This document shows, piece by piece, positions 1 through 10,599 of a stretch of DNA of 64,000 nucleotides; within the stretch, counting starts at the first letter, position 1; the number at the start of each line of letters is the position of its first letter. The notes beneath the pieces are model-generated. The model saw only the letters and a program-made list of their open reading frames with translations. It had not been told where the DNA came from and searched no databases. Where the stretch lies: NCBI GenBank assembly GCA_027886175.1, contig JAJNNQ010000040.1:21224001-21288000 (forward strand), in the 5' to 3' direction. The DNA is from Phylloscopus collybita (taxonomy: Eukaryota; Chordata; Aves; Passeriformes; Phylloscopidae). Made by a program: the position numbers and the translations under genes.

Positions 1-1106
1 TATATTAGCCTTAGTCCTCTCCCCTAAGTACAATATTCATTACCTAGAACATATAATAAGTATTTTTTTTCCTCAGGTGGACCTTGTATTTCCAAAAACT
101 GTCAGCAGCTTCCTTGTTCCCAGACTTCATGCTCATTCAGCTGTTGGCATATCTGTAATGACTCTCAAGTAGAGGGTTGATTAGTACATACTGTGGTAGC
201 TTTTCAAATTAATGCTTTTTCTCCAAGAGTGGATTTCACATTTTGGTAGCAATCCACAAAGGATTAAACTTTTAGTTGACACAGCTGAATGGGATTTGAA
301 GTTACTTAATCCCTAAAAACTGGCCTCTCAAACTTTTTGCCAGTTCACTTCCCCAGAATAGTATTTTATAATCGACCTCAAACCTAATTTTTTTTCACAA
401 ATTTTTGATGTAGTACCTTTAATCAGAACTGTTACTTTTTTACTAGTTTTTGGCAGATATTCTGGCTCTGCAGAAAAATAATCTATTTTGATGTTGGATT
501 TCTAAAGTATTCATGTACTCAGAACTGACCAAAAATGTGTCCAAATACATGTTTCTCTCTAGTAATTAATCATCTAGCTGTTTTCCTGAAGCCAACTCTT
601 TTGTTATGCTGATGGTTTTTCATCAATATAAGCAAATGAGAAGATTTTTCTTGGGAGGAAGAAATGAAGAGTCAACCCTGCAAAAAGAGTAATATTCTCT
701 GTTGGGCAAAGGAGTGGTTTTTTGGTGTGTCAACAGCAATGTGATGGACCAAAAGTAGCAGTAGTAGTAGTAGTAGTAGTGATGGTTTGGTCCATCACTC
801 ATGACTGAAGTGACTGTAACTGTCTAAGATAGACACAAAGACAATGGTCATCTTGGAGAGGAAGTATTCCCTTAATGCCCTTTTTGGGATTTTAAAAATC
901 AGGAAAGCATTACAACGGGCACTAATGTGGTAAGTAGACAAGGAGTTGAAACCTATACAGTGAGTTTCAACACCTATATGTTTTTCAGTAGTGTACTCTT
1001 CCAATCTACCACCTTCTCTGGAGATTCAAAGTCTGATAATTCTCCAGTAAGATTCCTGATTAACATGCATAGTACATGCTCCCATCTTACCTTTCCACCC
1101 TCTGGT
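1..1106. other. AT-rich sequence without a supported gene
   Basis: No repeat family or gene is recognisable by eye. The only ordered feature is a short AGT/GTA trinucleotide run at about 752-780. Several open frames of 60-70 codons occur, but they have no splice context or recognisable composition. Confidence 0.6.
752..780. repeat. (AGT)n trinucleotide microsatellite
   Basis: About eight to nine consecutive 'agt' triplets follow 'accaaaagtagc'. This is a simple short tandem repeat, likely polymorphic. Confidence 0.9.
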
Positions 1107-1234
1107 TTAGCTTTTATAAAGCATGTGTTCCACTAATCCTGTCAGTGAAGCCAGTAATCCTAGCAGACTGTGAATCACGAGCAGTTTCCACATGTACTGA
1201 ATCATAGATCTTAAATCTGAAGCAAGATTACCTG
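1107..1234 (-). CDS. Candidate terminal exon, unidentified
   Basis: On the minus strand a strong acceptor (pyrimidine tract 'gctgtcttttttctag') is followed by an open frame with two bases of upstream phase, running to a TAA at 1,107-1,109. It encodes about 42 residues. They include the basic/aromatic stretch SDLRSMIQYMWKLLVIHSLL and a Leu-rich hydrophobic segment that could be amphipathic or membrane-associated. No AATAAA is visible nearby downstream. It could be the 3' end of the minus-strand gene proposed at 8.3-11 kb, but the phase cannot be linked because the intervening exons were not found. It could equally be a chance open frame. I do not recognise the protein. Confidence 0.25.
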
Positions 1235-2274
1235 CTAGAAAAAAGACAGCAATCTTCCTGTGACCATCTTGGCTGAGTAAATGACAAAAGTGAATGGGAG
1301 AGGAAGGAAAGAAGGTTAATTCGCTTGCCAGCATTACCTAGAATGAAGTAGGTGTTAAAAGATAGACCAGCTGTGGAGAACAAGGAGGTGCCAAGAGGCT
1401 GTCATACAGTCACAAGGGTGTGAGAGGACACACAGGAAAGGCTGGGATAGGCAGATGAAACCAACCAGTGACTCAGGATTGATCGGCCTGAAGATACAGA
1501 ACAGGCAGCAGTGATCTTGGAGGCAGGAAGTTGGGTTAGGGGAAGCTGAAGCTACTTAGTGAGCGTGTCAGTAGGCTGCTGTCACATATGCCTTTTGGCC
1601 AAGCAGAAACTCCCATAGCTTCAAGAAAGACAGCTGCAGTAAGAGATAAAACGGTGCAGCATCTGTGGGACTTCTGGCAGCTGCTGTATCAGATTGATAT
1701 GTTTTCAATTTACTTTATATTGTCTTCCGTGAGAAAGATCTAGCTGGGAAGCAAGGAGGAAGGTTGCTTATTTCTAGGTGATGCTGTCTGACACATGCAG
1801 TACTCTCTGAAGTCTTCATTCCCTGGAAGAAACAGGGAAAGGAGCAAACTTGCGGACTGTGCGCAGATCACCTGATATTTTAATTTTCTAAAAGTGATTA
1901 AATATGTTGTTTCTAGTAGGGGATGGTGGATACTGTCATCTCTCTGTACATGGTCAATGAAAACCAGTCAGCCCAAACCCTCCAGGATCCATGCTCCAGG
2001 GAACATCCAGATATTTTCTCCAACAGTTTTCATGACACAGGCAGAGAAAGTACTTCTTGAGACTATCTTTTGAAGAGGCAGATTCAAACAATGAATTGGA
2101 CAGAAGCCTTGTGTGTCTTTGATGAAAGGTCCAGATGCTGGTTCATTGGCAGCTGCTCACTAACACTGCAAGTGATATTTTTTGCAGAACAAATTGGTTC
2201 TCCTTCTTCATATGTCTGCTTAAAAAACACCTGCCAGATAATTAGCTAATTGCTAGCCAATAATCTTTGGACAG
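1235..2274. other. Unique sequence, nothing identified
   Basis: No exon-like segment, repeat or RNA gene is evident. Base composition is mildly AT-rich and ordinary. Confidence 0.5.
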
Positions 2275-2960
2275 TGTGGTGCAGTGCCGCTGACCGCTGG
2301 TGACCGATCGAGTAGTCACTCCGGTGCCGCGACCTTCCCCAGCGGAACCATCCCGGGAATGGGTGGTTTGGGCTTCTGGAAAGCACAGGCACTCGGCTGT
2401 GATTTCACTCTTTTGTGAGGCTGCCCTAAGCAGCTCTTGCCCTAACAGCTCTTTAGTGAAGCTGCTCTTAGCAGCTCTCCCCAGCAGCTCTTCTCCAGGT
2501 GACGCAGGAATGAGCAGGAGGCAGGCGTCCAGTCGAGAAGGCTCTTTATTTCTGAGGAACCGACGACCGAAGGCAAAGGAATGGGGCGAAATGCGGGGTT
2601 CTATAGGGTTTAGGGAAGGCGGGGCTGTCAACTTGAACCAATCACAAAAGGGATTGAGAAACCAACCGATCAGGGAGAGGATCCAAAATGAACCAATCAG
2701 GGAAGGGGAAAAACTAGGAAGTGGGGAAACAACCAATGTGGGGTAACAAATTAACATGGAGCCTCAAGGGCTCATGGGTTGAAACATTTTGGTCTCCCTA
2801 ACTGAAACTCAGTCTCTCAGGGAGACTTCCCTGTGGGGAGTTCTGTCATACAGCTTATACGCTGTATTCTCTCCACGGCAGGGCAAGCTCCCCTGTGGTA
2901 ACCTCAGGGGTTACCACAGTGCAGGGTCTCATACATTTCAGCTCATTTCTTGAGGCAGTA
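2275..2960 (-). mobile_element. Endogenous-retrovirus-type solo LTR (minus)
   Basis: On the minus strand the U3-like part (about 2,630-2,760) carries four CCAAT-type boxes, seen on the plus strand as 'aaccaatcac', 'aaccaaccga', 'gaaccaatca' and 'acaaccaatg'. A polyadenylation signal AATAAA follows at about 2,547-2,552, then a GC-rich R/U5-like segment ending in 'gcaccaca' at 2,275. CpG content is far above the flanks. The lower edge is set by the expected ...CA-3' terminus. The upper edge is uncertain (2,830-2,960). No internal retroviral genes adjoin it, so it is best read as a solo LTR. No target-site duplication could be confirmed. Confidence 0.65.
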
Positions 2961-4478
2961 CAAACTAAGAGAAAGCTACTTCAAATGAAAAACTAGTTTA
3001 AAGCTGCTCTAGGTAACGTCCCTGTCACTGCCAGTTGCAGTGCAGGAAGGGCAGTATAGACTTACCCCAGAGGTGTATTAATGATTTTGCAAGGAAAACT
3101 TTCTGCCTTCATAGGAGATGGACTTCATCTTTAAGTAACAGAAATACACATTTTCTTGCTTTACCTCACTCTGGCGATTTTATTAATTTATTTATTTTCC
3201 ATGGTGGACACTCAGTTGTGCCCCAAGGCAAAACCTTCTGCTAATGATGGCCACTGAATAGCATGGAACAGCAGAGATGAAATGTCAGTAGTTCTTACCA
3301 GGATACCAGCTCAGGGTACACGCTTTGTTTCTTTCCTACCATTCTTTACCACAGTCTGCACTCATATGGGAGCTACAAGAGTGCTTCTCCATCACTGGGA
3401 TTAGTTGCTCTATTTCAGCTGCCACACCACGAGGATGCCTTTTTCAAGGACCAAAGAACCTGAAATTGAAAATAGAGTTTAGGCATTCTTTTCTCACTGA
3501 ATTGCTTGCAAATGACAATAGAAACATGAACAAACTCATTTTCAGTAATGTGATAAGAAAGAGCTAAACTAATGGATATGCAGTTACAGAAAAGAGGGCA
3601 TGATTATAAACGAAGTATCTTTCATTTAGATTTGAATATTTAGATCCACTTTGATGAGTTAAGAAAATTTATTGTCTTTTCAGCACAGTATTAGTTCTTG
3701 ATAATATTAAAGGCATTTGATTTCTTTGACTGGGAAGAAAGCCAATCCTAATCACAGGCACTGTAAATACTGGTCTAATCCCTTTCTCTGATTTATTTTC
3801 CAGGTATTAATAAAACAATATTTCTATGCATTTCTGTTCCTTTCTATGCATTGCCAACACATGACAGAACAGTCCTCCAGGAGGTAGATTATTTTAGGTT
3901 CAAAAAAAGGTTGCTGCAACCACTTTTCTAACCTCCTGATTCATTACAGAGGCACCATGTGGGTTTTGAGAGCATAAGTTACTATTATTACAATTATTGC
4001 AGCCAAGAGTGAACAGAAAAATAGGAAGGGGAAGAATAGTAGAAAGAGAATAGAGAAAAAATACAGAATCATCATAGTGAAAGGAAAATAAAATCAGTTT
4101 TAAAAATCTGTTTTATCTTGTCTTCATAGCTCTTTCACAGGTAATAGACTTGTGTAATTTTATGGGAATTCAAGCACAAGATTAAATCACAAGGAAGAAG
4201 GTCTTGCTTAAACATATTTAAAGACCTTTGTTAACTTTCAAAGTTTTTATACTGTTAATAAGTGACTTTATTAAAAGATCAGGGGGGTAATTTGGAAAAG
4301 TTAAAGGAAAAGCAAAACCAAAGAGAAAAGAGCTCAACTATTTGTTCAGGTCACCAGCACACTAAGTTGACATCACAGCCCTAATACAGGCATCTTGTAC
4401 AGATATACTCTTTAATGCAACACATGCCGAAATGTGGTAGTATGTTGTTTCGATGGATTATTCAGTTTCCCCCTATAT
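2961..4478. other. AT-rich intergenic sequence
   Basis: No supported gene. Open frames here are short and lack splice context. The stretch from about 3,600 to 4,470 is notably A/T-rich and may be old repeat-derived DNA too diverged to name. Confidence 0.5.
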
Positions 4479-4970
4479 TGTTAGTTTAACCTAAGTTGAC
4501 TCCTCCCTCCTCCAGTGGTCTATCGCTCCCCCAGCCATGCCCTTTGTCTCGCCTACTTGGATGTCAACCCTTGTTTGTCCCTGCCCTCAGTTCTGGAAAA
4601 TTTTGTGTTCCTCGATGCACCATTGGTTTGTTCAAGTTGTATCCTCCCCTAATGTTTCCCCATTGGTCATAGTTTTGTAAGTCCATCCTTGTAAACCTCT
4701 CCCAGTTTTACTCTATTGGTTGAATGCTTGTACCCTCCCTCAGTACCTCTCCCATTTCTAAGTTAGTGCACAGCCTTATTTTTTGTCCTTCGTCCCTGAC
4801 CCTCTCAAGGAATAAACTTCCTTGGGAACCACACGAGAGATCCCTCTCTGGTCTTTGCCTCGATCCTCGGTGCTTTGACGAGGTGTCGTGTCATAGAGAG
4901 CAGCCTTGCTCCAGCAGGAAGCAGCCCTGCTCTACCTCCACCCAGACTGATCCTAGTCTGTAGTGATGCA
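4479..4970 (+). mobile_element. Endogenous-retrovirus-type solo LTR (plus)
   Basis: The segment begins TG at 4,479 and ends CA at 4,970 (about 492 bp). It contains three ATTGG (inverted CCAAT) boxes at about 4,622, 4,661 and 4,714, a pyrimidine-rich U3, and AATAAA at about 4,811. A U5-like stretch with CpG ('gatcctcggtgctttgacga') follows. This box-signal-U5 order is the usual LTR architecture in birds. Flanking 5-mers do not form a clean duplication, so the ends may be off by some bases. No gag, pol or env remnant adjoins. Confidence 0.65.
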
Positions 4971-5600
4971 TTATTTTATTTGCCTTTTAATTGTTAATGG
5001 TTTGTTCTATGTACCCTGGTTTAATCCATAATTTGGTTTATCCCACTGCTGTAATCCTCTGTTCTCTTATGTCAGTCTGATCCCTCTGCCTCTGAGATCT
5101 GTCAATCCTGACACAGTCTTCACCCTGCCTCTGGAAAGGTCTGGGGAGAGCATCAAGTGATTGGCCGGGATGTCGGGGGTCGTCCCTGCCCCCCCCAACT
5201 GCAAAGGGGATTTGTCCCCTCTCCTGTCTCTCACCCCAAGGGCGTCTTCCTGATTTGTCCCTTTCCACTGTTCCTTCCTGGTACTAAAGCAACAGGCACT
5301 GGGCAATCCCTGCCTTGCCTGGGAAGACCCTTTGAGGTGACATTGCTCCCCTGCTTGGGGATTCCAATAAGCCTCACTGACAAATCCCCGCAAGGTCCTC
5401 CTTTCATCATCTCCTTCGCGTAGTCACACTGCTGCTAAAAGGACCTGGTGGGGCAGAGCAGCGGGCAGTGCGGGCAAGCCGAAGCAGGTGGGAGAGACCG
5501 TCTCCCGGAGCCCCCGCAGCTTCACTGGTCAGGGGGAGGCCACTCTCAGCGCGGTCTGGGAAGGGGCTAGCTGGGATTCTCTGGCACTGTGTCACCTAAA
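4971..5600 (+). mobile_element. GC-rich LTR-like or ERV-derived fragment
   Basis: GC and CpG content rise sharply against the flanks. Pyrimidine-rich blocks, an ATTGG box ('gtgattggccggga') and an AATAAG signal variant ('ttccaataagcctcactg') at about 5,365 suggest a further LTR or ERV-derived piece directly behind the one at 4.5-4.97 kb. The overlapping open frames on both strands are mutually exclusive and show no domain. An unrelated GC-rich segment remains possible. Confidence 0.35.
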
Positions 5601-6034
5601 TGAAAAAAGAGAGGGTTTATCCCATCTATCTCACCCATCTTTCTTGCTCTCGGTATTCCCTTTTAATGTCAGAATTCATTTTAAAGCAATCTATTTCCAA
5701 ATATTTTATGCTTTCCTGGGAATTTGTTACACATTTTGTTGTTTTGTATGGTATAGCAACCGTTAATATTTATCATCTACTAATGTTAAATTGTGTCCTA
5801 ATCTACTATTGTGTAACACAATTCCTTGGCACCATATTCAATACAGTGATTTATTCCTATAAATTAACATACAGTTTTTAACTTAAATCTTCATGGTTCT
5901 TCTTTTAAAACATCTTTTTACTTAATTTAATGTTATTGGTATTAGAATTTGTCACTAGCAGTTGTTAAAACTTTGGCCTTCAAATCTAACAAAACATGAA
6001 AAATATAGTTTATAAGGACTATATTGAAAAGACC

Positions 6035-6600
6035 TGTGGAGGCCTGTGGGCCTGCTATGGGACTTCTTGGGGCTATGCCTTGGAAGAATGTCCTCTAGAC
6101 CTTAACCTCTCCAATGGACCCCTGTTTAACTGACAGGCTGTCAGTCAACCCCAGTGCCACACCCCCCTGTTGGCCCGTTGGCTGTTACGTCACCTTATAT
6201 AACCTTATATGGTCAGGTTTCTAGCAGTTTTCTCTGGTCTTTGTAACCCCATTGGTTTGTATCCCTGTCTATTTACCCTCGTGTTTCCCTACTGGTCATT
6301 GTACATCCTTCTCCCACCCACACCTCTCATGATTGGTTGTTATTGTTAGCTCCACCCCCTTCTATCCACATATAAGCCTGGGCCCTCTAAGTGTCAGTGC
6401 CTTTTGACTCTGGACCCCTTCAGTGTGGCTGCAATAAAACCCACTGGATTTCTTTGCAAAGGCCCTTCCCATCCTCCGTTATCAGCAAGTTACCTGTGGT
6501 GTGTGTGGGTGTGTGATTGCTGTGTGTCTGCCCAAACGCCTTCCTCTGGGAGACACTTTCAGGAGGTTGCAGCAAGTCACCACTGACCTGCACTGCAACA
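6035..6600 (+). mobile_element. Endogenous-retrovirus-type solo LTR (plus)
   Basis: About 566 bp, starting 'tgtggaggcctg' and ending 'cactgcaaca'. It has ATTGG boxes at about 6,250 and 6,332, a TATA-like 'cacatataagcctggg' at about 6,368, and 'gcaataaaaccc' (AATAAA) at about 6,432, followed by a GT-rich U5. The terminal 'tgcaaca' is shared with the LTR that ends at 27,370, which suggests related families. No internal retroviral sequence flanks it. Confidence 0.7.
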
Positions 6601-8313
6601 TGTACGTATATGTAGTTAGTATGATGTCTATAGAATACTGCAGACATCAAGAAGAATAGAATACATTTGTAAAAAGCAAAAATGAAACAGTACCTGTTTG
6701 AGTGATAACTCAGCTGGTGGTATAAGCATAACTTCTTACACTAATTTCAGTTTTGCAGGTGAAACACAGCTGAACAGAGTAGCCATTGGGAGTGGGTTTT
6801 TTAGGTGACTCCTGTAATTGGGAATGCCAGGGAAAAATGAAAAATCAGAATAGTTTCTGACATATTTTAAGTATGGCACAGGGTTCAAAGACTGCTACAG
6901 GCAATGGGGTGAAGAGTGTATTGTATGAAGTAAATTTAATAACACTGTCACAAATAGTTTCAGAATTTCGCAATAATTATGATAACTGGGATAAAATAAA
7001 CAAAATTACAAAAAGCCACAGGTACCTGCTCATGTTTCAGCAGTGCAATATATAAGTACAATGGGATATGGCTAATGGTGGCCCCAGCTTTTGCTAGTGC
7101 ATCAACAAAATTATCACATGCAAAAACATCACATAGCAAGTGATGTTCCCCCAGCAGTCAAGCTGCCACACAGCACTGATTCAACAGGTTCCCAAAAGAT
7201 GGGATGGGCTTCTCTTCCAATGACACCTTCCTTCCTAAGAGACAGATAGCCGTAGCTAAGTATTTTCTTGGTTCTAAACATATGCTTGTGTATCACAGTT
7301 ATGTGAATAAATACAGTATTGCCATTTCAGTGTGCACTCAATGTAATAAGAAATAATCTATTTTTCAAAAACTTAATTTTGTCAGTTGTTTTATACTGAC
7401 TGGGAGTGCACATACTTGATTTATTCTAATAATGAATGTGAAAAAAAAAATTAGGCCTATTTCAGTTGGCATTTCCAAAGAGAGAACAGGTCTTTTGATT
7501 ATTACACATCCATAGTCTTATTATATTGTCATAGGAATTTATTTCCCTTTCAGATACAGTTTGATCCAAAATGCTTAAACCCAAGCAGTTCCTACTATCA
7601 CATTTACTGTCCACAATGCTTACATGAACACTTACAGGGAAAATCTACTGAAGCTGCAGTAAGTGATCTGATTCCCAAGAATCACTGTATTCGGGGACTG
7701 TTTTATATTGGCTCCAAACAGTCAGGCATTGAGTCTAACAATAATATTACAGTCCAGTCACAATTCATGAAAACAAGTACTATCTGTAATGTCTCAATTA
7801 GTGGAAAGCAGTAATACATGTACCAGCAGAAGCTTGACTGAAGATAAAACATACACCATGATGATACCTGGATAGATTTAACAGGTGCAGAAGTTACATT
7901 TCAGGTCAAAGGTGAATTTACTGTGCACATATCCAGCCCATGAATTGGAAGGTTTTACTGGCAGTATAGGATAGTTGCAACTAAACTGTGAAATAATAAC
8001 TTGCCAAAATTTTCTGCCCTTCCATTAACAACCCTTTTTTGTCTGAGTTTAATGAATAGATGGAGATAACAGTGTGCTCTTTTCCTTTGGATTGCTTTTT
8101 TTGGCCGTATATTCTTAGCTTTTTTTTCCTACTCTCACACCATTTTTTTTCCTTTTTCCTCTAGTTGGATGTTTGCATACTTCCTTTTACTCTATACTAC
8201 CCACCGTTCTTATTTCATCCCCTTCTTTCTTTCTCTTTTGTTTGTCACTGTATTTCATAATATTTCAAATGTAGTAATTTTCACAATATGCAAGACCTAC
8301 CCAAGCATCTTAC
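6601..8313. other. Intron-like or intergenic sequence with weak exon-like segments
   Basis: This stretch holds several plus-strand segments that combine an AG acceptor, an open frame and a GT donor. One runs about 6,857-7,020 with donor 'ccacag|gtacct', and another is 7,554-7,811. Their phases do not join into one reading frame, so only the longest is listed separately and at low confidence. Confidence 0.4.
7554..7814 (+). CDS. Weak exon-like segment, unidentified
   Basis: A good acceptor ('atttccctttcag') is followed by 86 open codons to TAA at 7,812-7,814. A consensus donor 'gca|gtaagt' lies inside, after 35 codons. The short form would encode a Cys/His-containing peptide with the pattern YCPQCLHEHL. 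The long form continues without stops. Open frames of this size are expected by chance in a window this large, and the segment lies on the strand opposite to the better-supported exons at 8.3-9.65 kb. No family is recognised. Confidence 0.2.
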   Translation: MQFDPKCLNPSSSYYHIYCPQCLHEHLQGKSTEAAVSDLIPKNHCIRGLFYIGSKQSGIESNNNITVQSQFMKTSTICNVSISGKQ

Positions 8314-8490
8314 CAGCTTGACACTGGTCAGTAGGCTCAAGTCTCTTAACATTGTGTTCAGTGATTCATTGACCCATTCCACAGCAGTATGAAGAGAGTA
8401 ATATCTTTCTTTCTCATCAGCTTCAGTTGTTTCAGGTAAAGGATTTTCAGTTTTTTGAAAATGAGTACCCATTACAGGGGAACAAATCCT
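8314..8490 (-). CDS. Internal exon of an unidentified minus-strand gene
   Basis: This is the best-looking exon in the window. It is exactly 177 nt (59 codons, phase 0-0). The acceptor is a long pyrimidine tract ending 'ttttttttccag' and the donor is 'ctg|gtaaga'. The peptide is polar and helix-prone, with segments such as ETTEADEKERYYSLHTAVEW and NESLNTMLRDLSLLTSVKL, the composition of real coding sequence. The next exon-like segment upstream (9,291-9,340) ends in phase 0 and joins without a stop. I cannot assign a protein family. Support comes from splice sites, phase and composition only. A database search of the 59 residues would settle it. Confidence 0.5.
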
Positions 8491-9290
8491 CTGGAAAAAA
8501 AAACCCCTGCAAACAATAAAACGATGTAAAAAGTTTTAAAACACTATTTAATTTCTAACTTGGAAATGTCATTTAAAGGACTAAGAAGTATGTCCTTATC
8601 AACTCTACAAGTACATATCTCCACATCTATTTGCTCCACTTAGGTTTTCTCATTCAGCACCTTCTTTGCAGAGTCTTATACTTTGGTATTTGCAGACATT
8701 ATTCAATTTGTTTTGACCTAAATTGTAACTACGTAGGCAAAAACTCTCTGACAGATCTGCTTTATATCTACATATGATGCTATCAGAATAGAATGGAGTT
8801 ATTTTAAGGATTATACAGTCATTAGGACACCTTTTATTGCCGCTGTTAGTAGCCTGCTGTACCATGATTTATCAGCATTCATGCTTAAGGATGTCTCTCA
8901 TGATCAGCTACTTTGGTCTCAGATAATTTAAACCTATCTTTCTGTAAAGAAGAAGAATAAATGATATTAATAAAATTCACTTCAGGAAGACGTAATTTAG
9001 AAAATTCACGAAGTTGCCTGCATTAACAGTATCAGCTTTACATCCAGTGAGTATCTATGAAATTACACATAATTCAAGAATGAAATGAACCAGAGTTTAA
9101 CTTAGGGAAATTAGAAATAATTACTCCACAAAAGCTAGAGCTGCAAAAACCTAACTTGAGTATTTCAGGCTGGGGAAGAGATGAGTCATCAATTTTGCAT
9201 TGCAGGTGCTACATGGATGTTTGACTTCACTATCGCCCACAACAACCTATCAGCTCAGTATAAAAGAAGAGCCTTCACCTATACTTTCAC

Positions 9291-9340
9291 CTGTATAGTA
9301 TTTTTTTGAAAGAGTGTCACACAAAGAGAAACATAAGGAT
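9291..9340 (-). CDS. Small internal exon of the same candidate gene
   Basis: A 50-nt segment lies between a very strong acceptor ('ctttttctttaattttcag') and a consensus donor ('atacag|gtgaaa'). Read with two bases of incoming phase it encodes about PYVSLCVTLFQKNTIQ and ends in phase 0, matching the start phase of the exon at 8,314-8,490. A preceding exon ending in a single G (as at 9,588-9,651) would add an Asp before the Pro. The size is small but normal for vertebrate internal exons. The function is unknown. Confidence 0.4.
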
Positions 9341-9587
9341 CTGAAAATTAAAGAAAAAGATAAAAGTGAACTTAGAAGGTTGGTATGGGGTGTAAAGAAA
9401 ACCTGCATGATCATTAAGACAGAAAAAAATATACAAAGATATTCTATCAAATCCCACTCATAAAATATTGTCTAATTAAGGGAAAATCAAGTTTTCATAA
9501 TTGCTGCCTCTGTCTAACTTTTCATGACACCTTTTTCCCTCTAAATTACAATACTCAATTGTTGGGTCACAGGGATTTATTTTCCAC

Positions 9588-9651
9588 CATAAAAATGGAA
9601 AATAAAATGTTTCTTGGGATGTGAGAAGAACAGCATCTCTCCCTGATATTC
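9588..9651 (-). CDS. Probable upstream internal exon of the same candidate gene
   Basis: A strong acceptor ('gttttatttcttttactag') opens a 64-nt segment encoding EYQGEMLFFSHPKKHFIFHF plus Tyr. It ends with one leftover G at a weaker donor ('ttttatg|gtggaa'). The phases 0-in and 1-out fit the exon at 9,291-9,340 exactly, and the reading frame continues through 8,314 without a stop. A competing frame across the same bases is also open for longer (to about 9,476), which lowers certainty. A further short exon-like stretch at about 9,694-9,766 does not fit this phase. Confidence 0.3.
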
Positions 9652-9918
9652 CTAGTAAAAGAAATAAAACAGAAAAAAGCAGCTCATACCTTTCTATATT
9701 TTCAACTGTACAGTATATTTCCACTTCTAATTGGCTGACCAACTCCATCAAGAACTTTTCTTCCAACTAATCTGCATATTTACTGGAGCTTTTGAACATT
9801 TAGACAAGTAGTTAGCCTTAAATGAACGAGAAAGAACTTCATTAAAAGTCAATTTCCAGACAAAGAGGTTTTTATTCCATGAAATATGCTTCAATCAAAT
9901 CCACCACTGAACAAATCC

Positions 9919-9960
9919 ATTATGGGTCCCTTCCAACTCAGGATATTCTATGATTTATAC
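9919..9960 (+). mobile_element. CR1 LINE 3'-end scrap
   Basis: The words 'gggtcccttccaactcag' and 'attctatgattta' match the conserved avian CR1 3' terminus in plus orientation. Only about 40 bases remain. It lies inside sequence upstream of the minus-strand exon-like segments, consistent with an intron insertion. Confidence 0.6.
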
Positions 9961-10599
9961 ATTTCAACAAGCTTTGAGCCTTGTGAGAAAGTTGGAAATC
10001 AAGACTTCTAGTAGGCAGAGTTCTTCCTTCTTTCAATGTAGTCTGCAATGGGCCTGATGAACTATCATAATCCAATATATTTGTGTCCCTCTAGTTAGTA
10101 AGCACCAATGTTGGTTTAGATAAAGAATTAAGTTGCTACCTGAGGTTTACTACATACATCCTTCCTAGTTGCATTATATTGTCTGGTATCAGAAAGTCAC
10201 CAAACCATGACTTACCAAATGGGAAAATTAAGAAAATCTAAGAGCTACAAAGAAGAGGAACATGCCAACCAGCAAGGAAAGGTGTTACCAGTTCTAGTCC
10301 CTTCCACTAGTGGAACAAAACAAACTTGAAGATTTGGCAAAACACTTGGAGATGGGAAACAGTGTAAGATGGAATCAAATACTTAATTCCACAGCCACTC
10401 TCCCATCAAAGAACATACTAGAATTAATTTTTTTTTTCATGAGCAGCTTACTACTGTAGTATTGGCAATTCCAATATTGACACTAATTGAGGTTTCATTA
10501 GGACTACTGTCAACAGTATTTTGCCAAGTGGGAACAGATAAAATTGTTTTGATTCTTGGCCCTTCCAGCAAGGCCCATTTGCCTTTCATGAGCAGCTGC

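Noticed and set aside
9694..9766. Exon-like segment (EEKFLMELVSQLEVEIYCTV) with donor 'aaag|gtatga'
   Set aside because: The peptide looks plausible, but its phase does not join the downstream exon chain and its acceptor is weak. It may be an alternative exon or chance.
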